Below are positions 1-9,016 of a DNA stretch of 64,000 nucleotides, piece after piece. Location of the stretch: NCBI GenBank assembly GCA_040235505.1, contig JBECKW010000017.1, forward strand, positions 62,001-126,000, written 5' to 3'. The position numbers were made by a program, and so were the translations under genes. The notes under the pieces are model-generated. The model did no database searches, was not told the DNA's origin, and saw only the letters and a program-made list of their open reading frames with translations. Source of the DNA: JBECKW01 sp040235505 (GTDB taxonomy: Bacteria > Desulfobacterota > Desulfobacteria > Desulfobacterales > JAFDDL01). Each line of letters opens with the position of its first letter. Positions within the stretch are counted from its first letter, which is position 1.

Positions 1-1154
1 TCGATACCCTGATCAAACTTTACAGATGTGTATAGCGTGGCAAAAAAATGCCACCCTTTCGGGATATCGATAACCGGATTCCCCTTCACGAGATCCTTTT
101 TATTAATCACGAGAATTTTCTCTTTTCCTTGAATCTTTCCGTAAAGCGCATGGTCCTCTTCAAGAAAGCCCTTTTCCGCTTCCACCATAAAAAGCACAAG
201 ATCCGCGGACTCCGCCATCTCCCGGGTTCTCTCGATACCAATCCGCTCCACCGGGTCCGTTGTATCACGCCAACCGGCGGTGTCAATGAGAACAACCGGC
301 AGACCGGACATGTTTAGGGTTTCCTCTATGCTGTCCCGGGTTGTACCTGGAAAATCCGTTACGATGGCCCGATCCTTTCGTAGAAACCGGTTCAGGAGGC
401 TTGATTTTCCGACATTTGCCTTTCCGATAATGGCAAGCCTCAGCCCTTCGCGAATTAAATGACCGCTACGATATCCTTCCAGAAGTCCTTCCAGGGAAGC
501 TTGGATCTCATGCATCCAATTTTGATAAAGCTCCTCGCTTTGAACATCATCTTCGATATCGTCCGGAAATTCGATCTCTGCTTCGATCATTGCCTGGATA
601 TTCAGAATTCGTTCCTTGATTTTTTTTGCAGCGTTTCCCACCGCACCTTCGAGTTGTCTCGTTGCGATCTTAAGGGAACTCTCGGTTTTTGCCTGAATGA
701 TGTCAATTACGGCCTCTGCCTGGGAAAGATCTATCCTTCCATTCAGATAGGCCCGTTTAGTAAATTCCCCGGGTTCCGCCATACGGGCGCCGGCAATCAG
801 GACCTGTTCAAGAATCGATCTGAGCACCACTGTGCCGGCATGGGCTTGTATCTCTACGACGTCGTCCCCTGTATAGGACTTTGGTTTCGGCATAAACACC
901 AACAGCACCTCGTCCAAAAAGCCCTTTTGGTCGGGTGCTGAAATGTGTCCGTGGTACATTCTGCGGGGTGAAAAGGGATCTGAGGGGTTTTCGGTTAAAA
1001 GCGTCTCTTTCTTATCCGCTGTAATCCGGGTCGGTGTGAAGATCTTTCCTGCGATGCTTGCGGCTTCCGGTCCTGAAATTCTGATAACGCCGATGCCACC
1101 AACCCCCATCGGCGTGGATATTGCTGCAATGGTATCACTTTTTTCAATGATCAA
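1..1154 (-). CDS. mnmE: tRNA uridine-5-carboxymethylaminomethyl modification GTPase MnmE, 3' end outside window
   Basis: MnmE works with MnmG to modify U34 in the wobble position of certain tRNAs. The translation starts with the N-terminal tetrahydrofolate-binding domain (DTIAAISTP, GVIRISG), followed by the helical domain, and then the inserted Ras-like G domain with P-loop GKANVGKSS, switch TTRDS, G3 DTAG and G4 NKKD. The C-terminal part with the conserved final Cys lies beyond position 1. No ATG fits the start. The best start is TTG at 1154, with an AAGGA-type ribosome site about 9 bases upstream, inside the end of khpB, giving an 11-base overlap and probable translational coupling. It is the last visible gene of the rpmH-rnpA-yidD-yidC-khpB-mnmE string, a very common bacterial order. 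Confidence 0.93.
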   Translation of the reverse strand, partial: MIIEKSDTIAAISTPMGVGGIGVIRISGPEAASIAGKIFTPTRITADKKETLLTENPSDPFSPRRMYHGHISAPDQKGFLDEVLLVFMPKPKSYTGDDVVEIQAHAGTVVLRSILEQVLIAGARMAEPGEFTKRAYLNGRIDLSQAEAVIDIIQAKTESSLKIATRQLEGAVGNAAKKIKERILNIQAMIEAEIEFPDDIEDDVQSEELYQNWMHEIQASLEGLLEGYRSGHLIREGLRLAIIGKANVGKSSLLNRFLRKDRAIVTDFPGTTRDSIEETLNMSGLPVVLIDTAGWRDTTDPVERIGIERTREMAESADLVLFMVEAEKGFLEEDHALYGKIQGKEKILVINKKDLVKGNPVIDIPKGWHFFATLYTSVKFDQGI

Positions 1155-1941
1155 CCGGTGGATCCTTCCGAGGCTTTTTCTCGTTTCCCTTTTTAGGAAA
1201 AATAACGAGCTTGCGATAAAACCCTGAACCCATACTTTGGGTTCGCACGTCTTTTTCCTCCTTCAGACAGAGGTGAACGATTTTACGATCATAGACATTC
1301 AGCTCTCCAACGGTTACCGGTTTTCCGGTCTTTTTCACCTTTTCCGCTAAATGTATCGCTCGTTGTTCCAGGTTGGTCCTTTTATTTTCCAGGTACCCGG
1401 CCACATCGATCTGAAGCCGGATTCTTTTTTCACTGTTTTTGTTGACGACCCGATCTACAAGGTATTGGATGGCTTCAAGCGTCTGCCCTCTTTTTCCGAT
1501 GATCAGAGCCGATTTTCCTCCCTCCACATGAAACACAAGGCCTTCTTCATTTTGTTCCATTCTAACGGTGGCACCGTCTGTTATTTTATCCACGATTCTT
1601 TGAATAATCGTCCGACCTATTTCGACGGCATGCGTATCATCGATAAGTGTCTTTTCTTGGAGCACCGGTGCAGGCGTGGGGTTCGAAACCTCCGTTTCCT
1701 CCCTTTCCTTTTCTTCTTTGATTTTTTTGGGTGCTTCGTTTTTTACTTGCTTAGCTTTAGGAGGAACTTTATCCCCTTTTGATGTAATAACGCGAATCTT
1801 AGCCTTTTTAGCGCCCACCAGGCCGAAAATTCCCGTGGAGCCATAAGATATCACTTCGTACTTCAGAGTTTCCTCAGGAACTTTCAGCACCTTTGCGGCC
1901 CTTTTTACAACGGCCTTCAAATTCTTGTCTTCAAATTCCAT
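1144..1941 (-). CDS. khpB: KhpB/Jag RNA-binding protein (Jag_N-KH-R3H)
   Basis: About 265 residues. The N-terminal Jag_N domain (EFEDKNLKAVVKRAAKVL, then YGSTGIFGLVGAKKAKI) is followed by a charged Lys/Glu/Pro linker, a KH-type domain containing LIIGKRGQTLEAIQYL, and an R3H domain with the ERR-type helix. Members bind RNA and, in Firmicutes, act with KhpA in cell elongation and division; its partner in this lineage is unknown. An ATG at 1986 would extend the protein by 15 residues into yidC, but the ATG at 1941 has a GGAGG 12 bases upstream and matches where family members start, so it is preferred. It sits between yidC and mnmE, the standard place for jag. Confidence 0.9.
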   Translation of the reverse strand: MEFEDKNLKAVVKRAAKVLKVPEETLKYEVISYGSTGIFGLVGAKKAKIRVITSKGDKVPPKAKQVKNEAPKKIKEEKEREETEVSNPTPAPVLQEKTLIDDTHAVEIGRTIIQRIVDKITDGATVRMEQNEEGLVFHVEGGKSALIIGKRGQTLEAIQYLVDRVVNKNSEKRIRLQIDVAGYLENKRTNLEQRAIHLAEKVKKTGKPVTVGELNVYDRKIVHLCLKEEKDVRTQSMGSGFYRKLVIFPKKGNEKKPRKDPPVDH

Positions 1942-1963
1942 GCTGGGTGCCAAGCCTCCAAAT

Positions 1964-3625
1964 TTAAGTAGTTTTTTTAGTAACATAATATTGCTGTATG
2001 ATGGAAATAACGTTGCTCACGAACCAGTATAAAACGAGTCCGGATGATAGATTTACACAGATGACAATGAAAAACAGCGGCATGAACATCATCATTTTTG
2101 CCTGTGACGGATCCCCCATGGGTGGTTGCATCTTCTGCTGAACGAACATGGTCACACCCATGAGAATGGTAAGAACCGGAATCCCATAAGGCGCGTGCAT
2201 GAAAGGAATGTGGAATCCGAAGTGACCCAGCCGTTCCGGCGCGGATAAATCGTTAATCCAACCGATGAACGGTTTATGCCGAAGTTCCACCGCCTGATAC
2301 AGCATCTCATATAATCCGAATAAAACCGGGAACTGTACCAGCATCGGCAAACATCCTCCGAGAGGGTTTACCTTATAGGTCTTATAAAGCGACATCATCT
2401 CCATATTCATCTTCTGCTTGTCGTCTTTATATCGTTCCCTTATTTCCGCCATGAGCGGCTGCATTTTTTTCATCTGACTCATGGACTTGTAGCTTTTGTT
2501 TCCCAGTGGCCAGAGGATGCCTTTGATGATCAGGGTCAACAGGATAATGGCAACCCCATAGTTGGGGATGAACCGGTAAATCAGATTCATGATCCACAGA
2601 CAGGGCCGCGCAATGAAGTCAAAAAAGCCGAAGTTTGTCACCTTCTCCAACTGATGACCCATCTTTTTAAGGATGGAAATGCTCTTAGGCCCGAAATATA
2701 CGTTATAGTTGTAAGCTGCACTTGAATCGGGCGCAATGGTCGATACGGGCATCAACACCCGACTCTCAATAAAGGTGTCGTCTCCTTCCAGAAGGAATTT
2801 TACCGAGGTATTCTCAGGTTTGGAGGGAATAATGGTGGACATGAAATATTGTTCCTGATACGCAGCCCAGGAAATATTGCCATTGAAACTGTTCTGATCT
2901 GAAAGTTTTTTAGGTTTAATCTTTTCTAGCTTGTTGTCCACCATGACGCTGGGCCCGCTAAATCCATATCGGCTGCTCGTTTTCTCCACTATATCGATCA
3001 TGGAGAGGGTGAGCTGATCCCGGATCGCGGATGCAGATTGGTTTTTCACCGTTACATCAACACCGATCAGATAGGTGTCCGGAGAGAAAACGTAGGATTT
3101 TTCGATGATCACGCCGCGTTTTGATCTCCATTGGAATGTGACCTTTTTAGATTCTTTAAGGACCTCAAGGTCCTTTGTTTCGGCTTGGCAGGTGTAAACT
3201 GCTTCCTTCATACCCGGGACGCTTTGGTCTTCAAAACCGGAAAGAAGGGTTCCTTCCTTGTTTTCCGGATTGATCAGCTCTTTTAAAGGTGAATCCTTTT
3301 CAACAGTTTCTTTGTAATCTTTGAGCTTGAAGCTTTGAAACGCAGCTCCCTTTTCATTAATTCTTACCACATACAGAGGCGTGTCTATCGTAATAATTTC
3401 AGGTAGTTTCTGCTCTTCCACCTCTTCAGTCGCGTTTTCGGTCGCCGGTGTTTCTTTAGGTGCGAGCGTCGTTTCCGGTGCTTTTTCGTTCGTCTGCACC
3501 TTCTGGGTCACATTGGTTTCGGCAACCTCCTGTTTCTGTGGCGTTTTTTTCACGAAATACACCTGCCACAGCAGAAGAATGATAAATGACAAAACAATTG
3601 CCACCAATATTCTAGTTTGCTCCAT
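1964..3625 (-). CDS. yidC: Membrane protein insertase YidC
   Basis: 553 residues, the Gram-negative form. An N-terminal membrane anchor (residues about 5-25) is followed by a variable Thr/Glu/Lys-rich linker, a periplasmic beta-supersandwich domain (about 70-320), and the five-helix insertase core from about 340. The core shows the conserved cytoplasmic loop after NYGVAIILLTLIIKG and the PLGGCLPMLVQFPVLFGLY segment. YidC inserts membrane proteins, alone or with SecYEG. A GAGGAG ribosome site lies just upstream of the ATG at 3625. The gene follows yidD at a 228-base gap that holds a small unassigned reading frame. Confidence 0.97.
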   Translation of the reverse strand: MEQTRILVAIVLSFIILLLWQVYFVKKTPQKQEVAETNVTQKVQTNEKAPETTLAPKETPATENATEEVEEQKLPEIITIDTPLYVVRINEKGAAFQSFKLKDYKETVEKDSPLKELINPENKEGTLLSGFEDQSVPGMKEAVYTCQAETKDLEVLKESKKVTFQWRSKRGVIIEKSYVFSPDTYLIGVDVTVKNQSASAIRDQLTLSMIDIVEKTSSRYGFSGPSVMVDNKLEKIKPKKLSDQNSFNGNISWAAYQEQYFMSTIIPSKPENTSVKFLLEGDDTFIESRVLMPVSTIAPDSSAAYNYNVYFGPKSISILKKMGHQLEKVTNFGFFDFIARPCLWIMNLIYRFIPNYGVAIILLTLIIKGILWPLGNKSYKSMSQMKKMQPLMAEIRERYKDDKQKMNMEMMSLYKTYKVNPLGGCLPMLVQFPVLFGLYEMLYQAVELRHKPFIGWINDLSAPERLGHFGFHIPFMHAPYGIPVLTILMGVTMFVQQKMQPPMGDPSQAKMMMFMPLFFIVICVNLSSGLVLYWFVSNVISIIQQYYVTKKTT

Positions 3626-3664
3626 TAATGTTGTTCTCCTCTTCCATTCGGAAAAATCTGCAAC

Positions 3665-3826
3665 CTACAAGAACGTCAAGGCCTTGTTCAGGGAAAACGC
3701 ATCATCGGTCGTCTTTAAGGGGATCGGTTTTCGGGGTGTCAAAGAAAAGGTGGCGTCTATTTCTTTGTTTGAAAACGTATTCGGCTTTTCAGCAGTCGGA
3801 ACAGGCACATGGATGGCTTTTACCAT
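3665..3826 (-). CDS. Possible 53-residue small protein between yidD and yidC
   Basis: An ATG at 3826 opens 53 codons ending in TAG at 3665 (start MVKAIHVPVPTAEKPNT, end NKALTFL). Its codons look like those of its neighbours, and it fills most of the yidD-yidC gap. There is no signal peptide, membrane segment or recognised motif. The ribosome site is weak (purine-rich GAAAAGAAG directly before the ATG). Closely spaced operon genes in this block make a coding role possible, but an untranslated spacer is equally plausible. Confidence 0.3.
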   Translation of the reverse strand: MVKAIHVPVPTAEKPNTFSNKEIDATFSLTPRKPIPLKTTDDAFSLNKALTFL

Positions 3827-3853
3827 CTTCTTTTCATCCGCCCCGCCTTAAGG

Positions 3854-4078
3854 TTAAGGTACGGGGTCCACCCCACCCGGGTGAAAAGGATGACATTTCA
3901 GCAGTCTTTTTCCAGACAAGAAAATACCTTTGATAGCCCCGTGCCGACGAATGGCCTCATATGCATATTCTGAACAAGAAGGATAAAATCGACAGGCAGG
4001 CCCTAAAACAGGTGATATCGTTATCTGATAGACACGAATCGCCCCGAGAAGCACTTTTATGAAAGGCGCCCTGATCAT
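3854..4078 (-). CDS. yidD: Membrane protein insertion efficiency factor YidD
   Basis: 74 residues, typical for the family. The diagnostic core is visible: YQITISPVLGPACRFYPSCS followed by EYAYEAIRRHG and a C-terminal HPFHPGGVDPVP. YidD is a small peripheral inner-membrane protein that assists YidC-dependent insertion. Its start overlaps the rnpA stop (TAATG), so the two are probably translationally coupled. Confidence 0.95.
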   Translation of the reverse strand: MIRAPFIKVLLGAIRVYQITISPVLGPACRFYPSCSEYAYEAIRRHGAIKGIFLSGKRLLKCHPFHPGGVDPVP

Positions 4079-4458
4079 TATTGAGCTTTTTCCCTTATCT
4101 TGCAGAATATGTTTTGAAGAGACTCATATGCCTCTGCTGACGGTATGCCGGAAGCTTGCATTTTGACGATAATATTTATATCGATTGCGCTTGGTATACT
4201 TTGACGATGATGTCTGAAAAACTCCCGTACGTACCGCTTCAGCCGGTTGCGGATCACCGCGTTGCCCACCCTTTTGGTAACCGTAATCCCCAGTCTCGTT
4301 CGTTCGGTGCCGCTTCCTTGATAAAGCGCTACGAAATTCCGGTTGCTGACCTTTTGGTTTGTTTGAGACAGCCGAACGAAATCCGATCTTTTTAAAATAC
4401 GATGCTCTTTTTTAAATGTTTGATTTCCCGATCGATTCGACTCCTGATCTTTTTTCAT
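4078..4458 (-). CDS. rnpA: Ribonuclease P protein component
   Basis: 126 residues. The N-terminal KEHRILKRSDFVRL and the signature RVGNAVIRNRLKRYVREFFR are the central cleft and RNR motif that bind the RNase P RNA and the pre-tRNA leader. RnpA supports 5' maturation of tRNAs. It lies between rpmH and yidD, the near-universal arrangement. The N-terminal 15 residues are polar and not conserved, so the exact start is a little uncertain. Confidence 0.95.
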   Translation of the reverse strand: MKKDQESNRSGNQTFKKEHRILKRSDFVRLSQTNQKVSNRNFVALYQGSGTERTRLGITVTKRVGNAVIRNRLKRYVREFFRHHRQSIPSAIDINIIVKMQASGIPSAEAYESLQNIFCKIREKAQ

Positions 4459-4506
4459 ACGACACCGTTTTTTTGAGAAGTCATCTCGCGGGCCCTTCTT
4501 CCTTGA

Positions 4507-4641
4507 TTAGGCGGAAAGCCGTTTTCGACCCTTTGCACGTCGCCGGTTGATAATCCTTCTTCCGGCCTTTGTGGACATGCGCTTCAAAAAGCCGTGATTG
4601 CGCGCTCGTTTAATCCTGCTCGGTTGATATGTTCGTTTCAT
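4507..4641 (-). CDS. rpmH: 50S ribosomal protein L34
   Basis: 44 codons: MKRTYQPSRIKRARNHGFL through a C-terminal RRAKGRKRLSA. This is the canonical L34 sequence and length, extremely basic. It heads the rnpA-yidD-yidC-khpB-mnmE string. Upstream are DnaA-box-like sequences and the terminator of rng. Confidence 0.97.
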   Translation of the reverse strand: MKRTYQPSRIKRARNHGFLKRMSTKAGRRIINRRRAKGRKRLSA

Positions 4642-4679
4642 TTTTTGACCCTTTTTCCTAGTTTATCTGGTTATCTTTG

Positions 4680-4701
4680 TGTTTATAACAAATGTGGAAA
4701 A
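4680..4701. other. Two DnaA-box-like nonamers upstream of rpmH
   Basis: TGTTTATAA at 4680-4688 (reverse TTATAAACA) and TGTGGAAAA at 4693-4701 (reverse TTTTCCACA) are each one or two bases from the DnaA box consensus TTATNCACA. They lie in the 154-base gap before rpmH, a position used for oriC in many bacteria. Two boxes only; no dnaA gene is in the window. Confidence 0.3.
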
Positions 4702-4730
4702 AAATCATAAATCCGCTCCCAAGTCAACCC

Positions 4731-4751
4731 AAAAATAGCAGGAAGCCCTGC
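4731..4751 (-). terminator. Rho-independent terminator of rng
   Basis: Read on the minus strand: GCAGG, loop GCTT, CCTGC, then TATTTTT. It lies about 45 bases after the rng stop and separates that operon from rpmH. Confidence 0.7.
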
Positions 4752-4795
4752 AATATATTACTCTTTTTTACCCGCTTTTCATATTTTGTTTTTCC

Positions 4796-6340
4796 CTAAG
4801 TCTCTTTCAGAGTCTCAAAAACATCAAACTGTTCCAGATGATAGGTTTCTTCAGGATAAATGATCACCCTTTTTCCGAGTTTTTTTTCGATGCTGACGAT
4901 CAAATGATTTTCTTCACCGTGAAGCTGTTCGGCAATTATCGGGTTCACATGGATGGCAAAATGGCTCCCCATGAAATCAGCGGCCTGTCTTATTATTTCC
5001 CTGTTAATATTGTAACAAATCGTTTTCTTGGACATCAAATACCCTTGACCCTCGCAATAAAAACACGGCTCACATAGCGTTCGGGTCAAAGGTTCCCGAA
5101 TTCTTTTCCGGGTCATCTGAACAAGGCCCAGTTCTGATATGGGCAGAACGTTTGTTTTGCTCTTGTCCTTTTGGAGCGCTTCCTGCAGCGCATTGAACAC
5201 TTTTTCCTGATTTGTCTTTTTTTCCATATCGATAAAATCGATGATGATGATGCCGCCGATATCCCGAAGCCGAATCTGATAGGCAATTTCCCTGACGGCT
5301 TCCAGATTGGTCTTTAGTATGGTTTCTTCGAGGTTGTGCTTTCCGACATACCGTCCTGTGTTGACATCGATTGCCAGCAAGGCCTCGGTATGGTCCAGCA
5401 CGATGTAACCGCCTGATTTCAACCATATTTTTCTGTTCAAAGCCCGGCTGATATCCCCTTCCAGGTTGTAGGCGTCGAAAATTGGCTCCGCTCCCTCATA
5501 GAGTGATACGGACCCTTTAAGATTCGGCATGAACCCTTCAAGAAAAGTCAGCACGGATTCGTACCGGCTGAGGCTGTCAACAATCACGGTATCTGCCTCA
5601 TGCGTCAGCAGATCCCGAACCGCCCTAAAGGTGGCACTGAGTTCCTGATGCAGCAGCGTCGGTGCGGATGCCGTCTGATATTTTATCTGTATGTTTTCCC
5701 ATAGGTTTTTTAAAAAACCCATTTCGTAGGCGAGCTTTTCCTGGGACATATTTTCCCCGGCGGTTCGAACAATATATCCCTGTTTGCCCTGGCTTAAGTC
5801 CTGGACAATGCTTTTAAGCCTTGATCGCTCCTCCTCATCCTCGATTCTTCTTGAAATACCGACTCGACTGGATGTTGGCATCAACACCAGAAATCTTCCC
5901 GGAAGCGAAGCGTGCGTGGTCACCCGTGCGCCCTTGGTCCCCAGCGGGGCTTTGGCAACCTGGACCAGGATTTCCTGCCCTTCCGAAATATAATCTTCAA
6001 TGCGCAGGGTATCCTCTTCCTCTGGTTCTTGCTCAAACCCCTCTCCATTGGGAGGCATGTCATCTTCCAGCGGCTCTTGCCCGTTAAACATTCCGGTTAA
6101 CTCATCGCCATCCCGGTGGTTCAGGTCACTGGCATGCAGGAAAGCGGCATGATGAAGTCCGATATCAACAAACGCCGCCTGCATCCCCGGAAGCACCCGT
6201 ACAACCCGTCCTTTATAAATATTTCCGGCGATTGTGGCTTCGTCACGCCTTTCCACCAAAAGCTCGGCGATGGTACCGTCTTCCAGCAACGCAACCCGTG
6301 TTTCATGGTCGGTTACATTTATAACGAGTTTTTTTTCCAT
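4796..6340 (-). CDS. rng: Ribonuclease E/G family endoribonuclease (RNase G type)
   Basis: 514 residues, RNase G length, without the long RNase E scaffold. An N-terminal S1 domain begins around residue 35 (GNIYKGRVVRVLPGMQAAFVDIG), with an acidic insertion (about 75-115) not typical of E. coli RNase G. The catalytic DNase I-like subdomain shows LLAIDVNTG (Asp near 325) and IIIIDFIDM, the two metal-binding aspartates. CEPCFYC supplies the zinc-link cysteines for tetramer formation. It cleaves 5'-monophosphorylated RNAs and matures 16S rRNA. It follows the radical-SAM gene by 47 bases, a pairing that recurs in many bacteria. Confidence 0.95.
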   Translation of the reverse strand: MEKKLVINVTDHETRVALLEDGTIAELLVERRDEATIAGNIYKGRVVRVLPGMQAAFVDIGLHHAAFLHASDLNHRDGDELTGMFNGQEPLEDDMPPNGEGFEQEPEEEDTLRIEDYISEGQEILVQVAKAPLGTKGARVTTHASLPGRFLVLMPTSSRVGISRRIEDEEERSRLKSIVQDLSQGKQGYIVRTAGENMSQEKLAYEMGFLKNLWENIQIKYQTASAPTLLHQELSATFRAVRDLLTHEADTVIVDSLSRYESVLTFLEGFMPNLKGSVSLYEGAEPIFDAYNLEGDISRALNRKIWLKSGGYIVLDHTEALLAIDVNTGRYVGKHNLEETILKTNLEAVREIAYQIRLRDIGGIIIIDFIDMEKKTNQEKVFNALQEALQKDKSKTNVLPISELGLVQMTRKRIREPLTRTLCEPCFYCEGQGYLMSKKTICYNINREIIRQAADFMGSHFAIHVNPIIAEQLHGEENHLIVSIEKKLGKRVIIYPEETYHLEQFDVFETLKET

Positions 6341-6387
6341 TACAGATATTTAATCCATTTGCAGGTAAAATTCCACCAGGAATATTC

Positions 6388-8916
6388 TTAAGCGTATGTG
6401 GTTTCCGTTTTAATGATCCGGGCGTCTTTAATGATCTCCTCGGACAATTGAAATATCCCTTCAAGCACATATCCCGGCCTCAGGACGCTGCCGCCATCCG
6501 TCGAAACGACCATTTGGATTTTTTCCGGTGTCACCAGTTTCAAAAACCGAACCCCTTTTTTCAAATCTGTTTCGATGGTCTTTCCTTTTCGATTCGTTCT
6601 CCGAAATATAACTTTTTCTTCTTTCATAAAGCGATTGAGAAGCTCTTCATTAAATCGTGCCCCCGGCAGTGTTATCTCGTAGGACTCGATTCGGGAAAAG
6701 ATTCCTTTTGGACGATGGTTGTCCAGCAGGCAGTCCGTTATCTTCAGCCCCTGGGGAAGTTCGCTGTTTAGTTTTTGAATCACCATGTCCGGTTTGACAT
6801 GGGCGGGCACCCGCACTCGAAACGACTCCCGCATGCTTTCATATCCCAGCGGAAGCGGATCATCGAATGATATTTTCGGCATTGGATGAAACCCTTGAGA
6901 ATAGGCAACGGGTATCTGTACTCGTCGAATCGCCCGAAGAAAAATATTCATAAGCTCCAGGTGACCGAAAAAACGTGCCTGATCTCGCCGGGAGTAGAAC
7001 ACCGTCATTACCTTATAAAATTCCTGCTGCAAATCTCCCTTCTCGGAAGAATTCTTCTCGCCAGCTTCATCACTGCTTGAGATCTTCGGACGCATGGTCT
7101 TGTGGTCACAAACACCGCACGCGCTGCAAGGGTTTTTTCGACAATCCAAGGTCAAAGCCTCCTCCTCAGCCTTTTCCCATTCAGTTTTTAAAAAATTCCT
7201 TTCAACACGACTGTCGATATGCTCCCAGGGCATCGGTTCTTCAAGGTCTCTTTTTCGGATGACAAAAAATGCGTCGTCAACACCCGCCTCTTTAATTGCT
7301 TCCACCCATTTGTCATACCGAAATTGATCGCTCCATCCATCAAAACGACATCCCTTTTCATAGGCCGCCAGTAGTAGTTTCGAAAACCGCCTGTCCCCCC
7401 GCGCCCAGAGTCCTTCCAGATAGCTGTTTTCCGGATTCTGCCATTTAAATTGCAGACCCGGAAGGCGAAGCGCCGTTTTCAAATCCTCTATTCTGTTCCT
7501 TGATTCTTCAACGGATAGTTGGCCCGCCCACTGAAAGGGGGTGTGGGATTTTGGGATAAAGGTGTTGACGCTGACGTTTATTTTTCCTCTTCTTCCTTTG
7601 GGACCCCTTATTTTATGGATTTCCTTCACCAGTTCGACCAGGGCATCCAGGTCCTCCTGCCGCTCTCCTGGAAGACCGATCATGAAATATAGTTTTATAA
7701 CCTGCCATCCAAGGCGAAAGGCATCTTCCACCATACTAAGAATGTCTTCCCGTTCGATGTTCTTGTTGATGACATCCCGAAGCCGCTGGCTTCCCGCCTC
7801 CACCGCCATGGTGAACCCGGTTTTTCTTACCTTTTTAACGAGAGCCATCATTTCGGGACTCATGGTACCGGCCCTGAGAGACGGAAAGGAAACTGCGATT
7901 TTATCCCTTTCACACCGGGCCATGAGTGCCTGCATCAACGGCACAATCTGGCTGTAATCCCCGGTGCTCAGAGAAAGCAGCGAGATGTCCTCATATCCGG
8001 TGGCTGCCAGGGAACGCTTCGTCAGCGACATCAGTTGGGAAACGCTCCTCTCCCGTACAGGCCGGTAGATCATTCCGGCCTGACAGAACCTGCACCCCCG
8101 GGTGCACCCTCGGGCAACTTCCACCCGAAGCCGGTCATGGATCGGTTTTCCAAAGGCAACGATGGGCCGGTCCGGAAAATCCTCCTCCTTCAGTTCTGGA
8201 ATAATTGCCCGCCGAACAGTCTCCGGCGCGATGCCCCTGGCGTTCGCTTTGATGCTCAGTCTTTGAAAGCAGGCAGCGTCATATGACGCCTCATAAAAAC
8301 CGGGAATGTAGACGCCTTCTATTTTTGCCCACCGCTCTAAGAGTAATGCCTTCCGCCCGCCGTCTTCTTTTTTCCATTGAAGCCATGATCGGGTCAATTC
8401 CGGAACCACCCCCTCCCCGTCCCCGATAACCATGGCATCAAAAAAATCAGCCATCGGTTCGGGGTTGCTGGTACATGGGCCGCCCGCGATAATTACCGGA
8501 GATTCGTCTCCGCGCTCTTTCGCCAGAAAAGGGAGCCCCGCCAGAGACAGCATCCCGAGAACATTCGTATAGTTCATCTCATACAGAAGGCTGAAGCCGA
8601 TAATATCGAACCGATTCATGGGGATTTCGGACTCGAGGCTGGAAAGCGGAAGCCCATACTCCCTCAGTTTCGCCTCCATATCCCTTGCCGGTGCAAACAC
8701 CCTTTCCGCCATCAGGTCCGGTTCCCGATTGATGAGATGATAAAGAATCTGGATACCGAAATGAGACGTTCCGATCTCATAGAGATCCGGAAAGGCCAGT
8801 AAAAATTTTAGCTTTACCTGTTTCGGATCCTTTTTTATCCGATTGACCTCCGAACCCAGATACCGGCTCGGTAGCTCAACCCGGTGTATGAAATCTTGAA
8901 TGCTCTCTGGACGCAT
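6388..8916 (-). CDS. B12-binding/radical-SAM protein fused to a DUF2344 (TIGR03936-like) domain
   Basis: 842 residues from ATG 8916; a TTG 60 bases upstream is possible but lacks a ribosome site. The N-terminal half resembles the TIGR03960 family, with a B12-binding-like fold and a radical-SAM core containing CTRGCRFC (CxxxCxxC cluster ligand) and later SLSTGDYSQ and GLPGE. The last ~220 residues (from about FYSRRDQARFFGHLELM) are the DUF2344/TIGR03936 domain, which is a separate gene in many species. Fused and separate forms sit next to rng, and a role in RNA processing or modification has been suggested but not shown. A Cys-rich stretch (CRKNPCSACGVCDHKT) between the two may bind a second cluster or zinc. 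Confidence 0.88.
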   Translation of the reverse strand: MRPESIQDFIHRVELPSRYLGSEVNRIKKDPKQVKLKFLLAFPDLYEIGTSHFGIQILYHLINREPDLMAERVFAPARDMEAKLREYGLPLSSLESEIPMNRFDIIGFSLLYEMNYTNVLGMLSLAGLPFLAKERGDESPVIIAGGPCTSNPEPMADFFDAMVIGDGEGVVPELTRSWLQWKKEDGGRKALLLERWAKIEGVYIPGFYEASYDAACFQRLSIKANARGIAPETVRRAIIPELKEEDFPDRPIVAFGKPIHDRLRVEVARGCTRGCRFCQAGMIYRPVRERSVSQLMSLTKRSLAATGYEDISLLSLSTGDYSQIVPLMQALMARCERDKIAVSFPSLRAGTMSPEMMALVKKVRKTGFTMAVEAGSQRLRDVINKNIEREDILSMVEDAFRLGWQVIKLYFMIGLPGERQEDLDALVELVKEIHKIRGPKGRRGKINVSVNTFIPKSHTPFQWAGQLSVEESRNRIEDLKTALRLPGLQFKWQNPENSYLEGLWARGDRRFSKLLLAAYEKGCRFDGWSDQFRYDKWVEAIKEAGVDDAFFVIRKRDLEEPMPWEHIDSRVERNFLKTEWEKAEEEALTLDCRKNPCSACGVCDHKTMRPKISSSDEAGEKNSSEKGDLQQEFYKVMTVFYSRRDQARFFGHLELMNIFLRAIRRVQIPVAYSQGFHPMPKISFDDPLPLGYESMRESFRVRVPAHVKPDMVIQKLNSELPQGLKITDCLLDNHRPKGIFSRIESYEITLPGARFNEELLNRFMKEEKVIFRRTNRKGKTIETDLKKGVRFLKLVTPEKIQMVVSTDGGSVLRPGYVLEGIFQLSEEIIKDARIIKTETTYA

Positions 8917-9016
8917 GGTATGTTCTTTCTGTTGATGCAATATCTGTTTTGCCTTGGCGGCCCATAAAAATTTCAAATAAATTTTAATTGTATATCGTAT
9001 TTTGGGAAAAAATAAA

